This document shows, one piece after another, positions 6,354 through 14,026 of a stretch of DNA of 17,020 bases (position 1 is the stretch's first letter; each line of letters begins with the position of its first letter). The stretch is from Halieaceae bacterium. Lineage in GTDB: Bacteria; Pseudomonadota; Gammaproteobacteria; Pseudomonadales; Halieaceae. The stretch covers positions 1 through 17,020 of the forward strand of contig WTJR01000071.1 of the NCBI GenBank assembly GCA_011524755.1. Reading direction: 5' to 3'. The notes under the pieces were generated by a model. The model ran no database searches and was not told the DNA's origin. It saw only the letters and a list, made by a program, of their open reading frames with translations. A program made the position numbers and the translations under genes.

Positions 6354-6734
6354 TTAAGAGCCTTCTGTCTCGGCGTCTTTCTCTGGCCAGTTTTCGCTGA
6401 CAAGATCACCTTCGACATCAACCAGCACATCACCCTCGAAAACCACAGTGAGTTGGGAGCGAGATAAATTTTCGTTGCCCAGGCGAACCACGTGCACGTA
6501 ATCCCAACGATCGGCGTTGAACGTATCCTCAATGATGGGTGTACCCAATACAAAGCGAACCTGACGTCGCGTCATCTGCGGTTTGAGTTGGTCGACCATC
6601 TCTTGGTCCACAATGTTGCCCTGTTCAACGTTAATTCGGTAAACGCCGGGGAAGCCAATATTGCTGCACGCGCCGAGTGTGGCGAGCGACAGTAAAAGAG
6701 ACAAACTAAGTGTGAGACGCGATCGAGATTGCAA
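6354..6734 (-). CDS. bamE: outer-membrane assembly lipoprotein BamE (SmpA)
   Basis: 126 residues with the TTG start at 6734. This start is preferred because AGGAAAG (6741-6747 on this strand) lies 6 nt before it and the protein then begins with a clean lipoprotein signal (residues 1-22, lipobox LGA-C23). In-frame ATGs at 6767, 6770 and 6812 would add a polar leader and overlap the likely promoter. The mature part has the BamE/OmlA fold landmarks: IGFPGVYRINVEQGNIVDQEMVDQL, MTRRQVRFVLGTP, RWDYVHVVR and LTVVFEGD. BamE is a subunit of the BAM complex that inserts beta-barrel proteins in the outer membrane. The gene is divergent from fur with about 66 bp between starts. Confidence 0.93.
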   Translation of the reverse strand: MQSRSRLTLSLSLLLSLATLGACSNIGFPGVYRINVEQGNIVDQEMVDQLKPQMTRRQVRFVLGTPIIEDTFNADRWDYVHVVRLGNENLSRSQLTVVFEGDVLVDVEGDLVSENWPEKDAETEGS

Positions 6735-6765
6735 GGCAGGCTTTCCTGTTGTGTGACCGGCTGGC

Positions 6766-6771
6766 ATCATA
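6766..6771 (-). promoter_or_regulatory. probable -10 box of bamE
   Basis: TATGAT on the minus strand matches five of six consensus bases, but the -35 region (around 6789-6794) is poor. Transcription would start near 6759, downstream of the in-frame ATG codons and upstream of the TTG at 6734, which supports the TTG start. Confidence 0.35.
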
Positions 6772-6800
6772 CCCCCATTCACCGTCTTCGAGGAAATACT

Positions 6801-7214
6801 GTGACGAATCAAAATGTCGATTTGAAGCGAGCGGGCTTAAAAGTCACTCTTCCCCGTCTCAATATTTTGTCGATCTTGAGTGAGTCGGCCGATGAAGGTG
6901 CGCATTTAAGTGCCGAGGATGTTTACCAGCGTCTCCGCGATGCCGGTGATGATGTGGGTTTGGCCACCGTCTATCGTGTTTTAACGCAGTTTGAGACGGC
7001 AGGGTTGGTCGAGCGACATAACTTCGAGTCTGGTCACTCGGTTTTCGAGCTTGCAACCGATGACCACCACGATCATATGGTGGACGTGGACAATAATGAG
7101 ATCATTGAGTTCGTGGACGAGGAGATTGAGGCGAGACAGCATGCCATCGCTGCCGAGCGGGGCTACGAAATTATTGACCACTCATTGGTGTTGTACGTTC
7201 GCAAAAAGCGATAG
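6801..7214 (+). CDS. fur: ferric uptake regulator Fur, lacking cysteines
   Basis: 137 residues, close in pattern to Pseudomonas Fur. The N-terminal winged helix (residues about 1-83) has LKRAGLKVTLPRLNILSIL, HLSAEDVYQRL and VGLATVYRVLTQFETAGLV. The dimerisation and metal-binding domain has HSVFEL, DDHHDHMV, EIIEFVDEEIEARQ and ends SLVLYVRKKR. Fur represses iron-uptake genes when loaded with Fe2+. Histidine and acidic ligands of the regulatory site are present, but where E. coli has a CxxC after the HHDH motif this protein reads VDVDNNE. It has no cysteine at all, so no cysteine-based structural zinc site. The GTG start at 6801 is chosen from GAGGA at 6790-6794 and the family N-terminus. It converges with recN 7 bp away. 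Confidence 0.97.
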   Translation: MTNQNVDLKRAGLKVTLPRLNILSILSESADEGAHLSAEDVYQRLRDAGDDVGLATVYRVLTQFETAGLVERHNFESGHSVFELATDDHHDHMVDVDNNEIIEFVDEEIEARQHAIAAERGYEIIDHSLVLYVRKKR

Positions 7215-7221
7215 ACCGCTT

Positions 7222-8868
7222 TCAAGTCGCCGCGAGTAACTCGCGCGCGTTCTCCCTGGTCGCATCGGTCACCACGGCGCCGCCTAGCATGCGGCTGAGT
7301 TCTTCGACACGCTCTTCATCAGACAGGTACTGCAGGCTGGTCGTGACAACGTGATCACCTGCCTTGCTGACCTGAATATGTTGATGTCCTTTCGCAGCGA
7401 CTTGGGGCAGGTGGGTGACGCACAACACTTGCACGTTGTCCGCCAGCGTCCTGAGTAACCTGCCAACGACATCAGCCACGGCTCCACCAACACCCACATC
7501 GACCTCGTCGAAAATCATGGTAGGCGCTGTTGCCTTGTCAGCCACCGCTACTTGCAAGGCGAGGGAGATACGAGACAGCTCGCCGCCTGAGGCAACTTTG
7601 TTGAGCGGGCCTGGCTGGCTACCGGGATTGGTCGCAATCCAGATTTCTATTTCTTCCAAACCGCGCGGGTCGAGCTTTTCAGCATCAATGTCGATGAAAC
7701 CAATGTCGACCTCACAGCGCTCCATGGCAAGCTGTGCCAGCAACTCCATGGCTCGCTCTGCCAATCGGCGGGCACCCTGTTTACGCAGATCGGTGAGTGC
7801 CTTGGCGCTCTCTTTCCAGCGTCCGTGGCGCGTCTCGATCTCTGCCTCGAGCTCATCGAGCCGCTGACTGCCGTGTTCGAGATTTTCGAGCTCCATGCTC
7901 AGGGTCTCAAGGTGTCCCGCAAGCTCTTCGGGCCGAATACGGTGCTTTCGAGCCAAGCTATAGGCAGTATCGAGTCGGCTCTCTACCTCACCTAGGCGCT
8001 CCGGGTCGAGCTCAACTCCATCAAGGAAGCGTCGTAATTCGGATGCCGCCTCGTCCAGTTGAATCTGCGAAGAGGATACAAGGTCACGGCTTTCTTCAAT
8101 CTTTGTACCCAGCCGATCATCGCCTAGCTGCGAAACAGAGGATCGCAACTGATCGCTCAAGCTCGCACACTGCTCGGCAATTGCGTGCACCGTCTCCATG
8201 ATCCACGTCGCGTTGCTCAGAACTTTTTGGTCCGACTCGAGGGACTCAAGCTCGGTGTCGCCAAAACTCAGTGCGGCCAGTTCATCGATCTGGTAATTGA
8301 GCAGATCCCTGCGCTCGGCGATCTCATTGCTTGAAGAACGCAAGGTCTCCAGCTCGTGCTTCAGTGCACGAATGCTCGCTGCTTCCTCTGCAACTGATGA
8401 GGCGTCCTCGCTGGTTCCGGAAAATGCATCGAGTAACTCGCGCTGCACGGAGCGGCGCAGAAGAGACTGGTGCGCGTGCTGACTGTGCAAGTCAACCAAG
8501 AGCTCGCCCAGTTCTTTGCATTGAGCCAGCGTTGCCGGACTACCGTTGATAAAGGCTCTGGATCGACCGTCGGAGGTGACGGTGCGGCGTATCAAACACT
8601 CGTGACCCTCGAGAAGGGCTGCTCGATCAAGCCAAGCCTGCGCCTCTGGAAGATTCTCTACCGAGAAAAGGGCAGAAATTTCGGCGCGATCAGCGCCGGC
8701 TCTCACCGCTTTTGCATCAGCTCGGTCCCCGATACACAAACCGAGCGCATCGAGCATGATCGACTTACCCGCTCCTGTCTCGCCAGTAACGCAGGTCATT
8801 CCAGCATGTAGCTCGATATCGAGGCGCTGAACAATGGCGTAATCGCGGATGGAGAGATCTGTAAGCAT
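7222..8868 (-). CDS. recN: DNA repair protein RecN
   Basis: 548 residues, close to the usual 550. RecN is an SMC-like ATPase acting in double-strand break repair. The N-terminal head has the Walker A GETGAGKS at 29-36 and the DALGLCIGDRA segment. The middle (about 150-350) is a long antiparallel coiled coil. The C-terminal head has the SGGELSRISLAL signature at about 427-438, Walker B MIFDEVDVGVGG at about 451-462 and CVTHLPQVAA. The start MLTDLSIRDYAIV matches the family. The ribosome site is poor (AAGAAACGG) and lies inside the third of three 14-bp leader repeats. No CTGT-N8-ACAG LexA box is visible upstream, unlike many gammaproteobacterial recN genes. Confidence 0.97.
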   Translation of the reverse strand: MLTDLSIRDYAIVQRLDIELHAGMTCVTGETGAGKSIMLDALGLCIGDRADAKAVRAGADRAEISALFSVENLPEAQAWLDRAALLEGHECLIRRTVTSDGRSRAFINGSPATLAQCKELGELLVDLHSQHAHQSLLRRSVQRELLDAFSGTSEDASSVAEEAASIRALKHELETLRSSSNEIAERRDLLNYQIDELAALSFGDTELESLESDQKVLSNATWIMETVHAIAEQCASLSDQLRSSVSQLGDDRLGTKIEESRDLVSSSQIQLDEAASELRRFLDGVELDPERLGEVESRLDTAYSLARKHRIRPEELAGHLETLSMELENLEHGSQRLDELEAEIETRHGRWKESAKALTDLRKQGARRLAERAMELLAQLAMERCEVDIGFIDIDAEKLDPRGLEEIEIWIATNPGSQPGPLNKVASGGELSRISLALQVAVADKATAPTMIFDEVDVGVGGAVADVVGRLLRTLADNVQVLCVTHLPQVAAKGHQHIQVSKAGDHVVTTSLQYLSDEERVEELSRMLGGAVVTDATRENARELLAAT

Positions 8869-8872
8869 GATG

Positions 8873-8918
8873 ACCGTTTCTTGTTAGACGACCGTGTCTT
8901 ATTAACCGTGCCTTATTA
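8873..8918 (-). repeat. three 14-bp direct repeats in the recN leader
   Basis: In recN sense the copies read TAATAAGGCACGGT (8918-8905), TAATAAGACACGGT (8904-8891) and, after 4 nt, TAACAAGAAACGGT (8886-8873). The first two are adjacent. The third ends 4 nt before the recN ATG and covers the ribosome-binding position. They may be a protein-binding array on DNA or in the mRNA. Confidence 0.6.
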
Positions 8919-8926
8919 ATAGCTCC

Positions 8927-8955
8927 GTTATAGCTCAGGTGTCTTCGATTCGGAA
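8927..8955 (-). promoter_or_regulatory. candidate recN promoter
   Basis: On the minus strand TTCCGA (8955-8950), 17 bp, then TATAAC (8932-8927). The -10 matches five of six bases, the -35 only three. The start site would be near 8920, placing all three repeats in the transcribed leader. Confidence 0.4.
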
Positions 8956-8992
8956 CACCAGTCGTTGATAAACCACACATCATTTTCGCGCT

Positions 8993-9020
8993 TTGCGGTC
9001 CGAGAGGTCTGTGCTAAAAC
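8993..9020 (+). promoter_or_regulatory. candidate hrcA promoter
   Basis: TTGCGG, 16 bp, then TGC-TAAAAC, which has an extended -10 TGn element. The hexamers are only partial matches. It would give a leader of about 14 nt with a strong GAGGAG ribosome site. No CIRCE element is seen. Confidence 0.35.
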
Positions 9021-9040
9021 TCGATACCGAGGAGATCAAC

Positions 9041-10075
9041 ATGTCATCGGACGGTCTTTCACCACGCGCAGCCTCTTTGTTGCGAACCCTGGTGGATATG
9101 CACATACGCGAAGGTCAGCCCGTGGGCTCCAAGGCATTGCACGTTGAGAGTGGCATGTCAGTGAGTCCCGCGACGATTCGCAATGTCATGTCGGATCTCG
9201 AAGATCGCGGATTTCTGTCTTCACCACACACGTCGGCGGGTCGCGTGCCGACAGCGCAGGGTTATCGCTTATTTGTCGATAGCTTGCTGCAAACCAGTCC
9301 CATTGATGAAGCCGCAATTCAAGCATTGAAACACGAGTTGAACCCGAGTCGGCCTTCGTCAGACCTCATTGCATCGGCGTCAAATTTACTGACACAGGTC
9401 ACGGCACAGGCGGGTATTGTTACCGTTCCTCGTCCGACCACGTCGCAGCTTCGGCAAATCGAGTTCCTACCCCTCTCCGATTCGAGGGTTCTTGTCATAT
9501 TGGTGGTCAATGAGCGCGAAGTGCAGAACCGGGTTATTGAGCTCTCGCGGCCACTGACCGAGGCTCAACTGAAGTCAGCGGCAGATTTCATTAATCAACG
9601 GTACGCCGGTAACGATTTGACTCAGGTGAAAGAATTGCTAGTGACCGAAATGGCCGAGGCGAGAGCGCGCATTGACGAGCAGATGGAAGCGGCACTGCAG
9701 GTTGCAAAAGAGGCGATGGATGTTCAGGACTCGCAGGAGGAGTACGTTGTCGCGGGTGAGAGCCGGCTGATTCAGCAGGCGAGTGCCAACGACATGGACA
9801 AGCTGCGGGAGTTGTTCGACGCCTTCGAGCGTAAGCGTGACCTCTTGGAGCTTCTCGATCGGTGTTCCCGTGCTGATGGGGTCCAAATCTTCATCGGTGA
9901 AGAGGCCGGTTATGAGGTGCTGGGTGACTACAGTGTCATTACTGCGCCCTACGCTCAGGGTACACAGCCAGTCGGTGTTCTGGGTGTCATTGGGCCCACG
10001 CGCATGGCCTATGAGCGGGTGATTCCGCTTGTTGATATCACCGCAAGACTGCTAACGGCGGCCTTATCCCGCTAA
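9041..10075 (+). CDS. hrcA: heat-inducible transcription repressor HrcA
   Basis: 344 residues, normal for HrcA. The start at 9041 has GAGGAG (9029-9034) 6 nt upstream; an in-frame TTG at 8993 is less likely. The N-terminal winged helix (about 1-75) shows the family pattern LVDMHIREGQPVGSKAL, SPATIRNVMSDLEDRGFL and HTSAGRVPTAQGYRLFVDSL. The central GAF-like part includes LPLSDSRVLVILVVNE, and the C-terminus has IFIGEEAGYE, IGPTRMAYERVIPLVD. HrcA represses chaperone genes by binding CIRCE inverted repeats and needs GroEL for activity. No TTAGCACTC-N9-GAGTGCTAA motif is visible anywhere in the window, so its target is probably elsewhere, such as groESL. It is divergent from recN and upstream of grpE. 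Confidence 0.96.
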   Translation: MSSDGLSPRAASLLRTLVDMHIREGQPVGSKALHVESGMSVSPATIRNVMSDLEDRGFLSSPHTSAGRVPTAQGYRLFVDSLLQTSPIDEAAIQALKHELNPSRPSSDLIASASNLLTQVTAQAGIVTVPRPTTSQLRQIEFLPLSDSRVLVILVVNEREVQNRVIELSRPLTEAQLKSAADFINQRYAGNDLTQVKELLVTEMAEARARIDEQMEAALQVAKEAMDVQDSQEEYVVAGESRLIQQASANDMDKLRELFDAFERKRDLLELLDRCSRADGVQIFIGEEAGYEVLGDYSVITAPYAQGTQPVGVLGVIGPTRMAYERVIPLVDITARLLTAALSR

Positions 10076-10122
10076 TACGCCGACAAAAAACGTAAATATC
10101 CCCGAAACTTCGAGGTTATTGC

Positions 10123-10150
10123 CTTGAAAATCTAAATCGACTCCCCATCT
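10123..10150 (+). promoter_or_regulatory. sigma-32 heat-shock promoter of grpE
   Basis: CTTGAAA (10123-10129), 13 bp, then CCCCATCT (10143-10150), a near-perfect fit to the E. coli sigma-32 consensus CTTGAAA / CCCCATNT. It lies 38 bp before the grpE start. Confidence 0.88.
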
Positions 10151-10188
10151 TCCCCGTATTGGAAAAATTACGGTGCGGGAGATAACGC

Positions 10189-10758
10189 ATGTCGACTGAA
10201 AATAACGACATTCCAGAGAACGAAGTAGAGGCTCAGGCCGCGCAGGAAAGCGATGGTGCTGAAATGGAATCTGTCGATGTTGAGACCGATGAGCTTTCAG
10301 AGTTGGAAGCACTTCAAGAAGAAGTTGCGATGGCCAAGGACGCAGCGCTTCGTGCTCAGGCCGATGCGATCAACGCGCAGCGCCGCGCAGAGCTAGATGT
10401 CGAAAAAGCGCGGAAGTTCGCCCTCGAGCGATTCGCAAATGACCTGCTGCCCGTTGTTGACAACCTAGAGCGCGCTTTAGAGGCGTCGGCCGGGTCGGAT
10501 GCTGAAGGTATTGCCGCGGTTGTTGAAGGGGTCGAGTTAACGCTTAAGAGCTTGGTCGATGTGTTGGCGAAGAATGGCGTCACGCCTGTGGATCCTCATG
10601 GTGAGCCCTTTGACCCGCAGGTCGCGCAGGCGATGAGCATGATTGAGAACCCCGATGTTGAGCCGAACACCGTGATTGCCGTGATGCAAAAGGGGTACTT
10701 GCTGAAGGACCGGTTGCTGCGCCCTGCAATGGTGATGGTGTCCAAAGCCGCTTCGTAA
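10189..10758 (+). CDS. grpE: nucleotide exchange factor GrpE
   Basis: 189 residues. GrpE releases ADP from DnaK and acts as a thermosensor through its long helix. A disordered acidic N-terminus (1-35) leads into a coiled coil (about 36-85: LEALQEEVAMAKDAALRAQADAINAQRRAELD), the ERFANDLLPVVDNLERAL helix bundle, and the C-terminal beta domain with GVTPVDPHGEPFDPQVAQAM and VMQKGYLLKDRLLRPAMVMV. GGGAG (10177-10181) precedes the ATG by 7 nt. It has its own sigma-32 promoter and is followed by a separate dnaK promoter, so GrpE and DnaK levels can be set independently. Confidence 0.97.
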   Translation: MSTENNDIPENEVEAQAAQESDGAEMESVDVETDELSELEALQEEVAMAKDAALRAQADAINAQRRAELDVEKARKFALERFANDLLPVVDNLERALEASAGSDAEGIAAVVEGVELTLKSLVDVLAKNGVTPVDPHGEPFDPQVAQAMSMIENPDVEPNTVIAVMQKGYLLKDRLLRPAMVMVSKAAS

Positions 10759-10785
10759 ATAAAGACACAATTTTTTATCAGGGCG

Positions 10786-10813
10786 CTTGAAATTTAGAAA
10801 GAGCGACCCATCT
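10786..10813 (+). promoter_or_regulatory. sigma-32 heat-shock promoter of dnaK
   Basis: CTTGAAA (10786-10792), 13 bp, then ACCCATCT (10806-10813). It has the same spacing and almost the same elements as the grpE promoter. The leader would be about 45 nt, ending in AGGAG before the dnaK ATG. Confidence 0.82.
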
Positions 10814-10863
10814 ACAAAGACAAGATTAGGCGCTGGGATCACCTGGCCGTAGGAGAGAAAGAC

Positions 10864-12789
10864 ATGGGAAAGATTATTGGTATTGACCTCGGAACGACGA
10901 ACAGCTGTGTGTCGGTCCTCGAGGGTGGCAAGCCTCGCGTCATCGAGAACGCTGAGGGCGGTCGCACAACGCCTTCAATCGTGGCTTACGCAGATGACAA
11001 CGAAGTATTGGTTGGTCAATCTGCAAAGCGTCAGGCCGTCACTAACCCAACAAACACGTTGTTTGCGGTTAAGCGTTTGATTGGTCGCAGATTTGAAGAC
11101 GACGTTGTACAGAAAGACATCAAGATGGTGCCGTACAGCATCGTGAAAGCCGATAATGGCGATGCATGGGTTGAGGCAAAAGGTGAGTCAATGGCTCCGC
11201 CTCAGGTTTCGGCTGAAGTACTTCGTAAGATGAAGAAGACAGCCGAGGAGTACCTCGGCGAGTCGGTCACAGAAGCCGTCATCACTGTGCCTGCCTACTT
11301 TAACGACTCTCAGCGTCAGGCAACCAAGGACGCGGGTCGCATTGCCGGTCTCGAGGTGAAGCGAATCATTAACGAGCCAACCGCGGCTGCACTGGCCTAC
11401 GGCATGGACAAAGCTCAGGGTGATCGCACTGTTGCGGTCTATGACCTGGGTGGCGGTACGTTTGATATCTCGATTATTGAAATTGCAGAAGTTGATGGCG
11501 AGCACCAGTTCGAAGTACTTGCTACCAACGGCGATACCTTCCTTGGTGGAGAAGACTTCGACCTGCGTTTGATCGAGTTCCTCGCGGATGAGTTCAAGAA
11601 TGAAAACGGCATTGATCTGCACAACGATCCACTGGCGCTGCAGCGTCTGAAGGAAGCGGCAGAAAAGGCCAAGATCGAGTTGTCCAGCTCGCAGCAGACA
11701 GAAGTGAACTTGCCTTACATCACTGCCGATGCCACAGGTCCCAAGCACTTGGTGGTCAAGCTCACGCGTGCAAAGCTCGAGTCGTTGGTACAGGAATTGG
11801 TGACTCGCTCGCTTGAGCCTGTGAAGGTTGCGCTAAAGGACTCCGGTCTATCAGCAAGCGAGATTGACGACGTTATTCTCGTCGGCGGTCAGACGCGTAT
11901 GCCCATGGTTCAGCAAACTGTTGCTGATTTCTTTGGTAAAGAGCCACGCAAGGACGTCAACCCTGACGAGGCGGTTGCCATGGGTGCATCGATTCAAGGT
12001 GCGGTACTGGCCGGTGACGTCAAGGATGTTCTCCTGCTCGACGTAACGCCTCTGACACTGGGTATCGAGACCATGGGTGGTGTTGCGACGCCACTGATTG
12101 AAAAGAACACGACTATTCCTACGAAGAAGTCGCAGGTGTTCTCAACGGCGGAAGACAACCAGACAGCGGTAACGATTCACGTCGTTCAAGGTGAGCGTAA
12201 GCAGGCAGCGTCGAATAAGTCGCTGGGTCGGTTCGATTTGGCCGACATTCCACCTGCGCCGCGCGGTATGCCACAAATTGAGGTGACATTTGACCTCGAC
12301 GCGAACGGCATCCTGAACGTTTCGGCGAAAGACAAAGCCACTGGCAAAGAGCAGTCGATTCGAATCACTGCATCGGGTGGTCTATCTGAGGACGATATCC
12401 AGCAAATGGTTGCGGATGCCGAGGCAAATGCTGAGGCGGATCAGAAATTCGAGGAGCTAGTCACTGCGCGTAACACGGCGGATGGCATGATCAATGCCGC
12501 CAAGAAGACGCTTGAAGAAGCGGGTGAGCACGCGACAGATGAGGAGCGATCAGCTATCGAAGCAGCCATTACGGCCGCGGAAGATGCTCTCAAGACCGAC
12601 GACAAGGATGCAATCGAGGCGGCAACTACTGCCTTAACGGAGGCAACCAGTGGTGTTGCTCAGAAGATGTATGCCGCACAAGCAGAAGCGGGTGAGGCGG
12701 GTGCTGAGCAGGCTCCGGAGGAAGATGCAGTCGATGGCGACGTCGTCGATGCAGAATTTGAAGAGGTTCGTGAAGACGACAAGCGTTGA
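10864..12789 (+). CDS. dnaK: chaperone DnaK (Hsp70)
   Basis: 641 residues, the standard bacterial length. The ATPase domain has GIDLGTTNSCVSV at the N-terminus, AVITVPAYFNDSQRQATKDAG, NEPTAAALAYG, VYDLGGGTFDISI and ILVGGQTRMP. The linker VLLLDVTPLTLGIET is followed by the substrate-binding beta domain (VQGERKQA, LGRFDLADIPPAPRG, FDLDANGILNVSAKDKATGKEQ) and the helical lid. The tail ends VVDAEFEEVREDDKR, matching the conserved DAEFEEV terminus. DnaK binds exposed hydrophobic segments and works with DnaJ and GrpE in folding and sigma-32 control. AGGAG at 10851-10855 is the ribosome site. A strong terminator follows, before dnaJ. Confidence 0.99.
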   Translation: MGKIIGIDLGTTNSCVSVLEGGKPRVIENAEGGRTTPSIVAYADDNEVLVGQSAKRQAVTNPTNTLFAVKRLIGRRFEDDVVQKDIKMVPYSIVKADNGDAWVEAKGESMAPPQVSAEVLRKMKKTAEEYLGESVTEAVITVPAYFNDSQRQATKDAGRIAGLEVKRIINEPTAAALAYGMDKAQGDRTVAVYDLGGGTFDISIIEIAEVDGEHQFEVLATNGDTFLGGEDFDLRLIEFLADEFKNENGIDLHNDPLALQRLKEAAEKAKIELSSSQQTEVNLPYITADATGPKHLVVKLTRAKLESLVQELVTRSLEPVKVALKDSGLSASEIDDVILVGGQTRMPMVQQTVADFFGKEPRKDVNPDEAVAMGASIQGAVLAGDVKDVLLLDVTPLTLGIETMGGVATPLIEKNTTIPTKKSQVFSTAEDNQTAVTIHVVQGERKQAASNKSLGRFDLADIPPAPRGMPQIEVTFDLDANGILNVSAKDKATGKEQSIRITASGGLSEDDIQQMVADAEANAEADQKFEELVTARNTADGMINAAKKTLEEAGEHATDEERSAIEAAITAAEDALKTDDKDAIEAATTALTEATSGVAQKMYAAQAEAGEAGAEQAPEEDAVDGDVVDAEFEEVREDDKR

Positions 12790-12836
12790 TCAGGGCGGTT
12801 TGAACCGCGCAGGTTTGTGACACTTTAAACGCTGTA

Positions 12837-12871
12837 CGGATTCCGGCTGAGGTTGGAATCCGTTTTTTTTT
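12837..12871 (+). terminator. strong intrinsic terminator after dnaK
   Basis: CGGATTCC (12837-12844) pairs perfectly with GGAATCCG (12855-12862) around a 10-nt loop and is followed by nine T. It lies between dnaK and dnaJ, so dnaJ depends on readthrough or on a promoter in the remaining 36 bp. Confidence 0.92.
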
Positions 12872-12907
12872 AAATAGGCTGCCCGGGTATCGGCAGCAGG
12901 AAGCATT

Positions 12908-14026
12908 ATGTCAAAGCGTGATTACTATGAAGTGCTGGGTGTTGAGAAATCAGCATCGGCACAGGACATTAAAAAGGCCTATCGGCGCATTGCGATGAAG
13001 TATCACCCGGACCGTAATCCGGATGACGCCAATGCTGACGAGAAATTCAAAGAGGCCTCCGAGGCTTATGAAATTCTCAGCGATGGCGAGAAGCGTCAGG
13101 CCTACGATCAGTACGGTCACGCGGGCGTTGATCCACAAATGGGTGGTGGTGGCTTCCAGGGTGGTAGCTTCAGCGATATTTTCGGTGACGTCTTTGGCGA
13201 TATTTTTGGTGGCGGCGGTGGTCGACGTCAGGGGCCTCAACGAGGCTCTGATTTGCGTTACACCCTCGAGGTAACGCTTGAGGACGCAGTGCGCGGTAAA
13301 ACCGCTGAAATCAAGGTGCCTTCGCTGCAGCACTGCGATACCTGTGACGGTAGCGGCGCGAAACCCGGTACCAGCCCAACCACCTGTAACAGTTGCGGTG
13401 GTAGTGGCCAGGTTCGCATGCAACAGGGCTTCTTCCAGGTTCAACAGACCTGCCCAACGTGTCGTGGCCGTGGTCAGAGCATTGATGACCCTTGTGGTAG
13501 CTGTCGAGGTCAAGGGCTGGTCGAGAAAACCAAGACGCTCTCGGTCAAAGTTCCTCCCGGTGTGGATACGGGAGACCGCATACGCCTCAGTGGTGAGGGT
13601 GAGGCAGGTCCGTCGGGTGGTCCCAATGGCGATTTGTACGTTCAAATTTCGGTTAAACAGCACCCGCTATTTGAGCGAGATGGCCGAAACCTCTACTGCG
13701 AGTTCCCTATCAGTTTTGCCGATGCCGCTTTGGGCGGTGAGCATGAGATACCGACGCTCGATGGTCGGGTGAAGCTGCGTATCCCTGCCGAAACTCAGAC
13801 CGGCAAGTTGTTTAGATTGCGGGGTAAAGGTGTCCAGCCTGTTCGTGGCGGTCCAGTAGGTGACTTACTCTGTCGCGCTGTGGTCGAGACACCTGTTAAC
13901 CTCAATGGCGAACAAAAGGAGCTTCTGGAGAAGTTCCGCACCAGCTTGGGCGAGGGAGGCGATCAGTCGCCACGGCAATCGAGTTGGTTTGATGGCGTAA
14001 AGAACTTTTTTGAAGGACTCAATTGA
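12908..14026 (+). CDS. dnaJ: co-chaperone DnaJ (Hsp40, class A)
   Basis: 372 residues. The J domain (about 4-70) contains HPD at 33-35, needed to stimulate DnaK ATPase. A Gly/Phe-rich stretch follows (about 78-105, SDIFGDVFGDIFGGGGG). Four zinc-binding CxxCxGxG repeats lie at 143-150, 160-167, 182-189 and 196-203, then the two beta substrate-binding domains and a short dimerisation tail. All hallmark residues are intact. AGGA at 12898-12901 precedes the ATG by 6 nt. The stop overlaps the dapB start by one base (TGATG), so DapB translation is probably coupled. Confidence 0.98.
   Translation: MSKRDYYEVLGVEKSASAQDIKKAYRRIAMKYHPDRNPDDANADEKFKEASEAYEILSDGEKRQAYDQYGHAGVDPQMGGGGFQGGSFSDIFGDVFGDIFGGGGGRRQGPQRGSDLRYTLEVTLEDAVRGKTAEIKVPSLQHCDTCDGSGAKPGTSPTTCNSCGGSGQVRMQQGFFQVQQTCPTCRGRGQSIDDPCGSCRGQGLVEKTKTLSVKVPPGVDTGDRIRLSGEGEAGPSGGPNGDLYVQISVKQHPLFERDGRNLYCEFPISFADAALGGEHEIPTLDGRVKLRIPAETQTGKLFRLRGKGVQPVRGGPVGDLLCRAVVETPVNLNGEQKELLEKFRTSLGEGGDQSPRQSSWFDGVKNFFEGLN

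Noticed and set aside
8993..9040. Longer hrcA starting at the TTG at 8993
   Set aside because: The ATG at 9041 has GAGGAG at ideal spacing and matches the family N-terminus; the extra 16 residues overlap the likely promoter.
11188..11748. 186-codon minus-strand frame inside dnaK
   Set aside because: It lies entirely antisense to a strongly conserved gene; shadow of codon bias.
12950..13663. 237-codon minus-strand frame inside dnaJ
   Set aside because: Antisense to all DnaJ domains; the Thr/Ala-rich translation is an artefact of Gly/Cys codons on the other strand.
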